Source: Microvirga arsenatis (GTDB taxonomy: Bacteria; Pseudomonadota; Alphaproteobacteria; Rhizobiales; Beijerinckiaceae). From it: 54,872 bases of DNA. A program made the position numbers and the translations under genes. The stretch spans positions 1 through 54,872 of the forward strand of contig NZ_JAAAXJ010000020.1 in NCBI RefSeq assembly GCF_009910705.1, read 5' to 3'. Below, piece by piece: positions 17,312 to 27,073 of this stretch. The stretch's first letter is position 1. Every line of letters begins with the position of its first letter. The notes beneath the pieces were generated by a model, which worked only from the letters and a program-made list of their open reading frames with translations, did not search any database and was not told the origin of the DNA.

Positions 17312-17569
17312 GCCCCCAGACAGGGCAGTCCGCCCATGGAAAGGCGTAGATCCTCTACAGAGTGTGCTCACCTCTGGTCATTGAGGAGCGTCGGCTGCCC
17401 TCGCCTCGTCCCCAGGGAGATCCGTATCGCGGTGGAAGCTCGCGCGAGAGCGGCCGCTATCAATCAGCTTGATCACCGATCAGTCGGCCGACTGCCACGA
17501 TGCCGTTCCGCGCCGAGAACCGCCCGCTGAAGCGGAACGGTACGCCGCCACCGACAAGAGCGCTTCGGC

Positions 17570-18235
17570 AGGGCCGGGCCGCAACGCATGGCTATGCCGA
17601 TGCGGCTTCCCGGTTTTGCCGGAATTGCCGAGCGCGCCGATCCCCTCGTCCAGCGCGATCGCATCGACCACATACACTCTGACGCTGCCGTTCCGCAGGC
17701 GCGCCCGGAGGATGATGAACCCGTCGCAGCGTAGGATCACATAGTTGCCGGTCGCACGGGGCGAGGACAGGCTTGCTGAAGATCAGATACGCCTCGGGTT
17801 TGGCCAGCTGAACCAAACCGAAGCCTCCTGCCGCTGTGCGAAAGGCCATCCAGTCCACTTGGACGAGATCAACGGCATTGCGTTGTCCCCGGCGGCGCCA
17901 GAGCCGGGGGGTGTCTGCCCAGCCGATATAGGCGTTGACCAGCGCGGTCGAGCTGTCGCCGGCGACGTAGAAGGCGCCGTCCCGCAGCGGGAATTCAAGG
18001 TTGAGGATTGGATTGCCAGGCGGTGTGCGGCTCGAAAACGCAAGTTCCGACAGAACAGTCCCGAGGCTCAGCGAGGCAAGGGCTACGGCGCGCTCGGCCC
18101 ACCGCCATGGGGAAGGCAGCGAAGAATGCCGTCTCCCCCGGAGGCGCCATGCCAACCGGGCGGCAGGGAGCGCCAGCAGCTTGGCCAAGACGAAAAGGAA
18201 CCACAGTGGCAGGTAGGGCCAGATACCGGCGAGCC
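17570..18235 (-). pseudogene. Relic of an M23-type metallopeptidase-like protein
   Basis: Read on the minus strand, an N-terminal hydrophobic part (WPYLPLWFLFVLAKLLALP) is followed by PGNPILNLEFPLRDGAFYV, AVDLVQVDWMAFR and IFSKPVLAPCD, which match the extended M23 (LytM) family. The frame then breaks at about 17745, and a second frame continues TGNYVILRCDGFIIL, GSVRVY and GNSGKTGKPHRHSHA. The stretch between APCD and TGNY is deleted out of frame. The catalytic H-x-H is present as HRH. The start is unclear because the frame runs into DUF6544-like sequence. Confidence 0.55.
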
Positions 18236-18319
18236 GCACCACCAGCAGGAGCTTCGCACAGGCCATGGTCCACAGGCCGAGATCCCCGGCCGAGACAGGG
18301 CCCGACGGCTGGTAGCGGA

Positions 18320-18815
18320 AGGCCCGCTCCGGATTGTCGTTGTCCAGCGCTGCATGGCAACGGAGAGCGGACGCCCGTTCTCTGCAACCGTGAGCTCCAG
18401 GGCGAAGCTCTCGCCATCGTGGCGGAGGACTGCCCGCGCACGGTTGGCGTCGATGGGCTCCAAGATGACGCCGTTGGCCGGCAGAAGCGAGGCTGGAGCC
18501 CAGAGTGCCTCAGCGAAGGCCTTGGCCTGAGCGGAGCGGACCAGATCGGGAGTTGCCTTGGCGCGGACTACCGGAACGGTGTCGAGGAGCCAGAAGCGCA
18601 TCCAAGCCTAGTCCCCGATGCAGGCGTCTGGTCCCGAGATGCGGCCCAGCCTCGATCCGATCCGGGGCATCCAGTCGAACCCGTGCCACGGCGCTAGGAT
18701 CTCGCCCACCATGTCGAGTACGACCACGGTGCGAAGCGGCGTTCCTCGGGTGATCGCAAAGGTGAAGTAGTGCCGGGCCGGTTCCGGCAGGGAGGCAACT
18801 ATTGCAGGTGAGACA
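18320..18815 (-). pseudogene. Broken DUF6544 family gene
   Basis: The minus strand reads LPEPARHYFTFAITRGTPL, then MVGEILAPWHGFDWMPRIG, an in-frame TAG at 18608-18610, and MRFWLLDTVPVVRAKATPDL with LLPANGVILEPIDANRARAV. This order matches DUF6544 proteins. A frameshift near 18335 ends the match (AMQRW). The original start is not clear. It is a decayed gene lying head-to-tail with the M23-like relic. Confidence 0.5.
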
Positions 18816-19208
18816 GGACCGTACCGCGCACATCATGAGCGGCAAGTTCGACCTATACCTGACCATCCTTCCATTCGTTGTGAGCCTGATAGCCTCGGGG
18901 ACCGAGAAGCCACAGGGCCGGTACACCGGCGATCGAGACGGCAAGACCACTGCCCATACTCCCTTCTTCCGGTGTAGATGACTAGTAGCCCGTTGCCTCT
19001 GTTGCAGGGAAAATAAGGCGCATTGGGTGCATGGGCCTTAATCTCAATAAGCGGGGAAGGTGAGCCCCGAAAAGGTATTTGCTGCCACCTCCGTGTGCTC
19101 GCACCAACCGTCCTTTGATCCAGGTCATATCTCGGGAAGAAATAATGCATAAATTGGCTACTTAGGTCGATCACGAGATCGCAAGAAACCTTATCTGGGG
19201 CAGGCAGC
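18816..19208. other. Interval without recognisable gene
   Basis: A 134-residue frame on the minus strand (18833-19237) has no family resemblance and an unbalanced composition, so it was not called. The interval has a lower GC content than its neighbours and probably contains the promoter of the glycosyltransferase operon. No palindrome was assigned. Confidence 0.4.
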
Positions 19209-20458
19209 GTGAGTGAAATGTTTTTCTGCTGAGCCAAGCAGATTGGATTCCGCTGGCCTTAGCCGTCCTCGTCTTCGAAATTCCACGCTACACTATCTCG
19301 CTGATCTCTCTCGCCGTGTTATGGATGACTCGAAAGCCTCAGCTGACTGAGGTCAGGAAGAACATCTCGATCAGCGTCATCATTCCCGCTTTCAACGGGG
19401 CTTCAGGGCTTCTTCGGTCCATTGCCTCGCTGCGCGAGCAGACGCTAGCTCCACTTGAAATTATTGTCGTAAACGACGGCTCGACTGATGGCACGCGCGC
19501 GATAGCCGAACAGGCGCGCGCGGCAGGCCTGATCGACTTAGTCATTCACCACGGCAGCCGCTGCGGCCGCAGTCCTGCAGTGAATGCAGGTGCCCGCTTC
19601 GCACGCGGCGATCTTCTTCTGGCCATGGATCCAGATACGGTCTTTGCGCCCACCGCACTTATGCGCCTCGCTGCAGCGTTCAACGATCCCCGTGTTGCGG
19701 CGGCCTGCTGCAATATCGGCGTCAGAAACGCGGGTGCAACACTCTGGGCGGCGCTTCAAAGCCTCGAATATCTGATGTCGATCAGCGCCGGAAAATCGTT
19801 CCTGAATATGATCGGAGCGATCTCGTGCTGTTCGGGCGCTTGCTCCATGTACCGGCGCGACGTGTTCGTGGATCAAGGCGGGCCCGATGTAGGCCCGGGC
19901 GAAGATCTCGAATTCACCCTGCGCTTGCGACGGCTTGGCTACCAGGTGCGTTTCGTGTCGGAGGCCTGGGCGGAAACGAGCGTTCCCGAGAGCGCGATCA
20001 ACCTCGTGCGTCAACGCCTGCGATGGGATAGAGACGCCTTTCGGATCCGTCTCATCCAATACGGCGAGCTCAAGCTGTTCCGAGCCGAGATGTTGTCTGA
20101 CACGCTCCAGCGCCTTGACTTCGTCGTCTTCGATCTGGTCCCGACCCTCTCGCTCCCGTTTTATATTGCCTATTGCGTGATCCTGTTCGGGCCTGAGACC
20201 CCGCTGTTCCTCGGGGGGGGTTATATACTGTCGCTCGGGATTTCACTGTTCAACATCGCACTCTCAAGCCTGATGGTCAGTCAGTCGCACACATTCTTCA
20301 GCCTTACGATCGCATTGATCTTCCCGCTCTACCAGGGAATTGCGATGAAGCTCGTGCGCGGCATGGCCTTTACGTTCGAGCTTCTGTTCTCCGCCTCACG
20401 TCATGACGATTACGTCCCTCCCCGGGTCAGGCGAGCACTTACGGCTCACCGCACTTGA
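19209..20458 (+). CDS. Processive family 2 glycosyltransferase, N-terminus frameshifted
   Basis: From a GTG at 19316 the frame gives 380 residues with a GT2 domain: ISVIIPAFNG, VVNDGSTDGT, the metal-binding MDPDT near residue 103 and QRLRW near 230, the D-D-D-QxxRW set of processive polysaccharide synthases. Three or four membrane segments follow. The frame is also open upstream and encodes a membrane helix (WIPLALAVLVFEIPRYTISL) with no start. At 19221-19225 a run of five T follows GTG AGT GAA ATG; a sixth T would join that start to the helix. So the true gene probably begins at 19209 or 19218 and has a one-base deletion, or the read is wrong. It overlaps the next operon gene's leader. Confidence 0.75.
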
Positions 20459-20469
20459 AGGAAGTTGCC

Positions 20470-21525
20470 ATGAACCTCCAACTCCACCGCCTTGACCCTT
20501 ATATTCCTGACCCTGTTGAGAGCCGCCGCTCGCCTGCAGGACGTGTTGTCCGCCTTATATATGCGTTGGGCGTTCTGAGCGTAATCGGCTTCTTCGTCGT
20601 GCGGTTCGGCGCACCTGCTGTTATGCTAAGTGGGCCTGGAGTTGTCTCGGCTCCCCGTGAGATCGTCTCTCTGCCGTATATCGTTCAGGTTCAGCGTATG
20701 GAGGTGGAGCAAGGAGCCAAGGTCCGGGCAGGTACGCCTATCGCTCTCGTACGCTCGCCCCAGGTGAATGAGACGCGATCAAATATCACGCGTGCCATTG
20801 CTGATCTCACTAGCCGCGAGGCGGATCTGCGCGTTAAGGCACGCATCGCCCGCGACACGCTTGATGCTGTCCGCTCGCGCCTGCGTATCGCCGACGACAC
20901 CCTGCGCCGCTTCGAAGCAAGCTCCAACCAGGAGAGCGCGAGTCTTGTCTATCGCACTGAGGTCTACCGAGAGAGAGCCCAAGCGATTCAAAATGTTGTG
21001 GCGTTGGAATCGGAGGCTGCTGAGGCCTCAACTCAGCTCTCCCGTTTGGCAGAGACGCGGCAGGAGATCCAAGCGCAGCTGGAGCGGCTGGACAAGGATT
21101 TCGATGGCGGTCGCGTGCTCGCGCCGGTGACAGGTATCATCGCGACACGTCTGACTAGAGCCGGTGAAACCGTGGTAGCCGGTTCGTCGATCGCCGAGAT
21201 CTTCCAGGCAGGAGACATCTATATCGATTGGTACATTCCCGACTTCCGTCTGGTCGATCCGCAGCCTGGCCAGAAGGTCTTCGTCGTGCTCGGCAAGACC
21301 AGGGCTCTTGGAACAATTGACGAGGTCCTACCCATCTCCGATACCTTCGATACGCACCGCGGCTCAATCCTGCGCGAGCCTCCGGCTGGACAGGTCGCGC
21401 GCGTTCGTCTCGATCCCGGCGTTCAGGCGCCAGCGCTCAACTCTAGGGTCTATGTCCATATGTACTATACTAGCCTGACCGATCGGCTCGCCAGAGCCAT
21501 CGTCAGAATCTTAGGATTGGATTGA
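20470..21525 (+). CDS. HlyD-family membrane fusion-like protein of a polysaccharide module
   Basis: 351 residues: a short cytoplasmic N-terminus, one membrane segment (LIYALGVLSVIGFFVVRFG, about 29-48), a biotinyl-lipoyl-like strand with VQRMEVEQGAKVRAGTPIA, a long coiled coil (about 100-205), then GGRVLAPVTGIIATR and a beta-barrel domain. The start at 20470 has GGAAG just before it; an earlier TTG at 20455 overlaps the glycosyltransferase stop. Together with the GT2 this resembles the BgsA/BgsB pair for mixed-linkage beta-glucan in Sinorhizobium, and also Alg44-like exporters. The polymer made here is not known. Confidence 0.65.
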   Translation: MNLQLHRLDPYIPDPVESRRSPAGRVVRLIYALGVLSVIGFFVVRFGAPAVMLSGPGVVSAPREIVSLPYIVQVQRMEVEQGAKVRAGTPIALVRSPQVNETRSNITRAIADLTSREADLRVKARIARDTLDAVRSRLRIADDTLRRFEASSNQESASLVYRTEVYRERAQAIQNVVALESEAAEASTQLSRLAETRQEIQAQLERLDKDFDGGRVLAPVTGIIATRLTRAGETVVAGSSIAEIFQAGDIYIDWYIPDFRLVDPQPGQKVFVVLGKTRALGTIDEVLPISDTFDTHRGSILREPPAGQVARVRLDPGVQAPALNSRVYVHMYYTSLTDRLARAIVRILGLD

Positions 21526-21536
21526 GGTGAACAGCG

Positions 21537-21782
21537 ATGCGGACCGATGCGGCCTGTTTGAGTTGCCCGAACTGTGGAGCCTTGGGCCTGAAGACCTCTC
21601 CGGTGATCCACCACATGATCTGCGCCTATGTCGGTCCTGATTACGACTTCGACACAACAGATGAGGGTTGCCGCTGTCCAAAATGCCGGAGAGTTCTACG
21701 TGATGAGAACAGCGATTGGGAGGTCGTCGGCTCAAGTGCGTTCTGCACAAGCTGCCGCACCGAGTTCGTCATAGCACCTTAG
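21537..21782 (+). CDS. Small zinc-ribbon protein, TackOD1-like
   Basis: 81 residues with three CxxC pairs: CPNC near residue 10, CPKC near 47 and CTSC near 72, plus C8, C29 and C45. The middle reads IHHMICAYVGPDYDF, and the order of cysteine pairs around a HxxCxYVGPxxDF segment resembles the metal-binding half of the TackOD1 output domain. It starts 12 bases after the HlyD-like gene with GAGGTG before the ATG, so it is cotranscribed. In other bacteria such a domain is fused to response regulators or GGDEF modules. Here it stands alone. A regulatory or assembly role for the polysaccharide module is inferred. Confidence 0.55.
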   Translation: MRTDAACLSCPNCGALGLKTSPVIHHMICAYVGPDYDFDTTDEGCRCPKCRRVLRDENSDWEVVGSSAFCTSCRTEFVIAP

Positions 21783-21951
21783 CGACACTCCCCAAGGTCG
21801 GGACCGAAGCGGCTCTGCGGTGTCCTCGCCCAACCCTCCCTTGACTTTTGGATTGAACATGAAGGCCAGAGCCGGCCCCGAGCGTCACAACCGAAGGCCA
21901 GACGGAGGACCGCTCCAACAGCGTTCTCGTCAATCCTGCTTGCTGATGCCC

Positions 21952-22949
21952 TTATCGGGCGATCCTCCCGACAGAGCCCTCATGCACGGCTTGGCCGGTG
22001 TGCTTGAACGATGTGATGTTCTCGACGGTCATCGCGACCCCATTGCTCAGTGTCTCCTCGGTGAAGAAGGCTTGGTGGCCTGTGATCAACACGTTCGGAA
22101 AGGTCAGCAGTCGCGCGAACACATCGTCATCGTTGAAGCGCTGCTACAGGGCCTCGAAGAACAGGTCCGCCTCCTCCTCGTAGACGTTCAGACCGAGATG
22201 CCCAATGGCGCCGTCCTTCAGCCCTCGCAGTACCGCCCGGGTATCGATCACCGCCCCCCGGCTTGTGTTAATCAGCATCACGCCGCGTTTCATCCGTTCT
22301 AGGCCTCCGGCATCGATGAGGTGATGCGTGGCAGGTGTGAGCCGCCAATGCAGGGTGACGTTATGGGAGAGCGACAGCAGTTCCTTCAGCGGCACGTCGC
22401 GCAACCCCATCTGCTTGCAGGTGGCGGTGGGCTGCGAATCATATGCTAGAACAGTGCGTCCGAAACCCGTGAAGACCCTGCTCACTACCTCGCCGATCTT
22501 TCCTGTTCCTGCCACGTCAGCCGTCTTCCCGACGAGGTCGAACCCGAGCAGACCTTAGAGGACGAAGTTGCCTTCCCTAAACCGGTTGTACGCCCAGTGG
22601 GTCTTGCGGTTCAGCGCGAGGATGAGCGGAATAGTGTGCTCGGCATGGGGAGAATAGGCTGGGACCCACGCCACCCTGACTCCCTCATGTCGTGCCGCAG
22701 ATCGACGTTGTTTGATCCGGCCGCGCGCAGGGCCGCGAGCCTCACGCCCATGGAGGCTAGGCAGGCTACGATATCCGCGTTCAACTCGCCGTTGACAAAT
22801 ACGCACAACGCATCGGCGTCATTCGCCAAGCCACAGTTCTCAGCCGAGAGCCGAACCTCGAGATACGACAGCCCGGGCCCTGCCGCGGCATTTGCGGTAT
22901 CGAGGCAGCGCCTGTCAAAAGGTTTAGTGGTGAAGATGGTGGCATGCAT
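21952..22949 (-). pseudogene. ldhA: Decayed D-lactate/2-hydroxyacid dehydrogenase
   Basis: The minus strand begins MHATIFTTKPFDR at 22949 and carries the family order in three frames: [41 protein letters not shown] (NAD-binding), LTPATHHLIDA, NTSRGAVIDT, then DLFFEAL followed by a TAG at 22144-22146, and after it in the same frame FNDDDVFARLLTFPNVLIT and GHQAFFTEETL. Frameshifts near 22690 and 22555 and the stop make it non-functional. The enzyme would have reduced pyruvate to D-lactate during fermentation, which fits the low-oxygen theme of the neighbours. Confidence 0.8.
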
Positions 22950-22992
22950 GCAGGGTATTCTTTTCCGGCAGAGGGTCGCACGGGCCCGATTC

Positions 22993-25761
22993 TCAGCGAT
23001 GCTTGAGGTCTGGATTGAGCCCGCCCACGCGGCCCCAGAGGCGCTTCTCACCCTCAAGAATCAACAGCAGGATCATGCCCGCCGCCATGATGGCCACCCC
23101 GTCCAGGAGCGACACGGCCCGTGTGTGGAACAGGACCTGCATCGGTGGCAGGTAGGTAAAGGCGAACTGGGCCAGGACCACTGCCCCGACGCCGATCAGG
23201 ACCGAACGGGTGCCCACGACGCCGTGCCATGTCAGGGACGGTGCGTGCAGGAAGCGCACGCTGAACAGGTAGAAGATCTCCAGCACCACGAGCGTGTTCA
23301 CCACGATCGTGCGAGCCTCCTCGATGGGCAGACCGCGCCGGATCGCCCACGCGAACATGCCTGAGACGGCGACCACGAACAGCACTGACACGAGGACGAT
23401 CCGCCACACCAGGAACCTGGACAGGATCGGCTCGTCTACGCGGCGCGGCGGGCGGCGCATCACGTCGGGCTCAGGCGGCTCGTAGGCGAGCGTCAGCCCA
23501 AGGGTCGCGGCCGTGATCATGTTGATCCACAGGATCTGGACGGGCGCGATCGGCAGGGTAAGCCCGAGCAGCATGGCGGTGATGATCGCCAGTGCTACGC
23601 CGCCGTTCGTCGGGAGGGTCCAACTGATCACCTTCTTGAGGTTGTCATGCACCGTCCGTCCCTCGTGCACGGCTGCGACGATGGAGGCGAAGTTGTCATC
23701 GGCCAGCACCATCCCGGCGGCTTCCTTCGCGACCTCGGTTCCCTTGCGGCCCATCGCGACGCCGACATCAGCCTGCTTGAGCGAGGGCGCGTCGTTGACG
23801 CCGTCCCCGGTCATCACCACGATCGCGCGATCGTGTTGCAGCGCCTGGACGATGCGTAGCTTGTGTTCGGGGCTGGTGCGCGCAAACACGCTCACGTCGC
23901 GAACCACGGACTGAAACTCGCTCTCGCTCATCCGGTCGAGGTCGGCACCCGTCAGGGCCCTCCCATCGCTCCCCCGGATCCCAAGCATCCCTGCAATTGC
24001 CGCGGCCGTGGCGGCATGGTCGCCGGTGATCATCTTGACTCTGATTCCGGCGGACTGGCACTCCCGCACGGCCACGAGCGCCTCGTCACGGGGCGGGTCG
24101 ATGAGGCCGAGCAGTCCCAGCATGGTCAGGCCATCGTCGACATCGGCGAACGCCAGCGGTTTCGACGGCACCTGCGGCAGCCGCTTCGCGGCGATTCCGA
24201 GCACCCGCTGCCCCTGGCGGGCCGCGGCGTCCGCCTGGGCCGTCCACCAGCCAGCATCCAGCGGCCGCTCTCCCGATGAGGCATGCTCCCTTCCGCACAT
24301 GGCAATCACCCGTTCCGGAGCGCCCTTCACGTAGAGGACGGCGCCGCCCTCGGGCAGGTGGTGCAGGGAGGCCATGAAGCGGTGCTGCGCGTCGAACGGG
24401 ATCTCGTCTAGGCGACCGAACCGGCTGCGGAGTTCATGCGGGTCCATGCCGGCCTTCATGGCAAGGGAGACCAGTGCTCCCTCCATCGGGTCTCCGTTCA
24501 CAGACCATCCTGCCTCTGTCCGGCGCAGGCTGGCGTCGTTGCACAGGCATGAGCCTCGGACCACCTCCGCCAGGCTGGTCCGGTCCTCGACGGATGCCCG
24601 CGTGCCGTCCAGCAAGAACCCACCTTCGGGAGCGTACCCGCTGCCCGTCACCTCGAAGCGGCCGTCCGACGTGACGACGGTCTGCACCATCATCTCGTTG
24701 CGGGTCAGGGTTCCCGTCTTGTCGGAACAGATCACGGACACGGAGCCGAGCGTCTCGACGGCAGGCAGGCGGCGAATGATGGCGTTGCGCGCCGCCATCC
24801 GCTGGACCCCGATCGCCAAGGTGATCGTCATTACGGCAGGTAGCCCCTCGGGGATGGCTGCGACAGCTAGGCCGACCACCGCCATGAAGGCGTCACCCCA
24901 TGGCATCCCGTGAACCGCGACGGCGATCCCGAACACCGCCACCGACACGGCGAGGATCGCACCCGTGAGCATTCGGGCGAACTGGTCCATCTGGCGCACG
25001 AGCGGCGTGGCGAGGGTCTCCACCTCGCCGAGCAAGGAGGTGATCCGGCCGATCTCCGTGCCCGCGCCGGTGCCTGTGACAACGCCGGCTCCCTGTCCGG
25101 CCACGACGAGGCTTCCCGAGAAGGCCATGCAGGTCCGGTCGCCCAGCGCCGCATCCGCGCCGATCCGGCTCGTTCCCTTCTCCACCGGAACCGACTCGCC
25201 CGTGAGGATGCCTTCGTCGATGCGCAGGCTCCGCGCCCGGAGAAGGCGCAGGTCCGCCGGCACCCGGTCTCCGGCCTCGAGGAGCACGATGTCTCCCGGG
25301 ACGAGTTCCTCGGCCTTGATGGTGTGGCGCTTCCCGTCCCGCATCACCGAGGCCTGGGCCGAGATCATGGCGCTGATGGCTTCTAAGGCGCGCTCGGCGC
25401 GTCCTTCCTGGATGAAGCCGATCACCGCATTAACGAGGACGACGAGGAGGATGACCGCCGCGTCGACCCAGTGTCCCAGGAGCGCGGTCACGGCGGCGGC
25501 CGCAAGAAGAACGTGGATCAGAACGTTGTTGAACTGCGCCAAGAAGCGGGAGAGTGCGCTGCGTCCCTCGCCTTCCGGCATCCGATTGTAACCATGTAAT
25601 GCGAGACGCCGAAGGACCTCCGCAGTGTCCAGGCCCTCAGGGCTCGTGTCGAATGCCGTCAGCGTTGCTGCAACGGAATCCGCATGCCACGGTACTACCC
25701 TGAGCGGCTTCTGCGTGTCGATGGTCTCACCAGCCTCAGCAAAGCACGCCGGGTTATGCAT
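22993..25761 (-). CDS. Cation-transporting P-type ATPase (P2-like)
   Basis: About 922 residues. The order is an N-terminal cation-ATPase domain, the actuator motif TGES (in DEGILTGESVPVEKG), membrane helix 4 with AAIPEGLPAVMTIT, the phosphorylation site DKTGTLTRNEM near residue 350, the nucleotide domain, and the hinge [18 protein letters not shown]. Ten membrane helices are expected. PEGLPA rather than CPC indicates a Ca2+/Na+/K+-like P2 pump, not a heavy-metal pump. The ATG at 25761 follows a GGGG-rich site; the longer frame to 25890 overlaps the neighbouring gene's end. It follows the zinc alcohol dehydrogenase and Usp genes on the same strand. Confidence 0.85.
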   Translation of the reverse strand: MHNPACFAEAGETIDTQKPLRVVPWHADSVAATLTAFDTSPEGLDTAEVLRRLALHGYNRMPEGEGRSALSRFLAQFNNVLIHVLLAAAAVTALLGHWVDAAVILLVVLVNAVIGFIQEGRAERALEAISAMISAQASVMRDGKRHTIKAEELVPGDIVLLEAGDRVPADLRLLRARSLRIDEGILTGESVPVEKGTSRIGADAALGDRTCMAFSGSLVVAGQGAGVVTGTGAGTEIGRITSLLGEVETLATPLVRQMDQFARMLTGAILAVSVAVFGIAVAVHGMPWGDAFMAVVGLAVAAIPEGLPAVMTITLAIGVQRMAARNAIIRRLPAVETLGSVSVICSDKTGTLTRNEMMVQTVVTSDGRFEVTGSGYAPEGGFLLDGTRASVEDRTSLAEVVRGSCLCNDASLRRTEAGWSVNGDPMEGALVSLAMKAGMDPHELRSRFGRLDEIPFDAQHRFMASLHHLPEGGAVLYVKGAPERVIAMCGREHASSGERPLDAGWWTAQADAAARQGQRVLGIAAKRLPQVPSKPLAFADVDDGLTMLGLLGLIDPPRDEALVAVRECQSAGIRVKMITGDHAATAAAIAGMLGIRGSDGRALTGADLDRMSESEFQSVVRDVSVFARTSPEHKLRIVQALQHDRAIVVMTGDGVNDAPSLKQADVGVAMGRKGTEVAKEAAGMVLADDNFASIVAAVHEGRTVHDNLKKVISWTLPTNGGVALAIITAMLLGLTLPIAPVQILWINMITAATLGLTLAYEPPEPDVMRRPPRRVDEPILSRFLVWRIVLVSVLFVVAVSGMFAWAIRRGLPIEEARTIVVNTLVVLEIFYLFSVRFLHAPSLTWHGVVGTRSVLIGVGAVVLAQFAFTYLPPMQVLFHTRAVSLLDGVAIMAAGMILLLILEGEKRLWGRVGGLNPDLKHR

Positions 25762-25813
25762 CGTCGACCCCTTCAGGTTCTTAGGTGAGCCACTGCATAT
25801 GATCCACGAGCAG

Positions 25814-26878
25814 TCAGGGCGTGATGGCAACCTTGAGCACGCCGTCGCGCTGGTTCGCGAACAGGTCGTAGGCCTCCTCGATTCGATCAAGCTTGAAGCG
25901 GTGGGTCACCAGGGGACGGGTGTCGACCCGGCCGGACGCGATGACATCCATCAGGCGGCGCATTCGCTCCTTGCCGCCTGGGCAGAGCGTCGTCCGGATC
26001 GTATGATCGCCCAGGCCCGCGAGAAAGGCGTCGAACGGGATCTTCAGGTCGCCGGAGTAGACACCGAGCGACGAGAGCGTGCCTCCCGGCCTCAGGACGC
26101 GCAGGGCCCCCTCAAAGGTCTGTTGGCGGCCAAGGGCCTCGATGGAGACATCCACCCCGCGCCCGTCAGTCAGCCGCATGATCTCCGCCACCGGATCGGC
26201 CTGCGTGAAGTCGATGACGTGGTCCGCACCCATGCGATGGGCCATCTCCAGCCGGGCGGGCACGCTGTCGACGGCGATGATGGTGGTCGCACCCATGAGC
26301 CGGGCACCGGCGGTCGCGCACAGCCCGATGGGACCCTGAGCGAAGACCGCCACCGTGTCGCCGATGCGGATTGCGCCACTTTCCGCGCCGGAAAAGCCGG
26401 TCGACATGATGTCCGGGCACATCAGCACCTGCTCGTCGGTGAGCCTGTCCGGCACCAAGGCGAGGTTAGCCATGGCGTCGGGCACGAGCACGTAGTCGGC
26501 CTGGGTGCCGTCGATGGTGTTCCCGAACTTCCAGCCGCCCATGCCCTTCCAGCCGTGCCTCGTGCCGGGACCGTCCTGGGCGTGGCACCCGCACAGCGCC
26601 GCGTGGCTATGGCCGGAGGTGCAGATCGCCCCGGCAATCACGCGTTGCCCGTCTCGGTAGCCCTGCACCGCCGAGCCGAGCTTCTCGATCACGCCGACGG
26701 GCTCGTGGCCGATGGTCAGGCCGCGGGCGACCGGATACTCGCCTTTGAGGATATGGACGTCGGTGCCGCAGATCGTGGTGGTGGTGATCCGGACGAGTGC
26801 GTCCAGTGGGCCCACGTCCGGGATCGGCTTCTCGTCGAGCACGATGCGGCCGGGCTCGACGAAAATTGCGGCTCTCAT
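25814..26878 (-). CDS. Zinc-dependent alcohol dehydrogenase family protein
   Basis: 354 residues of the medium-chain dehydrogenase family. The catalytic zinc ligands appear in CGTDVHILKGEYP (Cys) and TIGHEPVGVIE (His-Glu); the NAD(P)-binding Rossmann part has FAQGPIGLCATAGARLMGA. The usual four structural-zinc cysteines are reduced to a short segment (ICTSGHSHAALCGCHAQ), as in the alcohol dehydrogenases often grouped with Usp proteins. An alternative TTG at 26887 has AGGAGG at ideal spacing, so the real protein may carry three more residues. It converts alcohols and aldehydes. It sits between the Usp gene and the P-type ATPase, a set often found in hypoxia regulons. Confidence 0.85.
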   Translation of the reverse strand: MRAAIFVEPGRIVLDEKPIPDVGPLDALVRITTTTICGTDVHILKGEYPVARGLTIGHEPVGVIEKLGSAVQGYRDGQRVIAGAICTSGHSHAALCGCHAQDGPGTRHGWKGMGGWKFGNTIDGTQADYVLVPDAMANLALVPDRLTDEQVLMCPDIMSTGFSGAESGAIRIGDTVAVFAQGPIGLCATAGARLMGATTIIAVDSVPARLEMAHRMGADHVIDFTQADPVAEIMRLTDGRGVDVSIEALGRQQTFEGALRVLRPGGTLSSLGVYSGDLKIPFDAFLAGLGDHTIRTTLCPGGKERMRRLMDVIASGRVDTRPLVTHRFKLDRIEEAYDLFANQRDGVLKVAITP

Positions 26879-27073
26879 CTTGGGCAAAGCGATTCCTCCT
26901 GTGTGGCGCCAATGGCTCATAGGCCAGGGCGGTCGCCCTAGCGGAATGGGTGCGGGCAAGTCCGATGGCATGCCCTCTGGTAAACCTGGCTACGCGAGCC
27001 CGGCGCGAGCTGAACGCCAAAATCCTGAACCTGCACAATCGCCTCCTGGTATGGCGTTCCTAATCCTTTGTCC

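Noticed and set aside
17461..17500. FixK-like sequence TTGATCACCGATCA
   Set aside because: The half-sites are spaced one base off the N4 rule, and no gene start lies at a suitable distance.
18833..19237. Minus-strand 134-residue frame
   Set aside because: No motif, no convincing ribosome-binding site, and odd composition; it overlaps the probable promoter and start of the glycosyltransferase operon.
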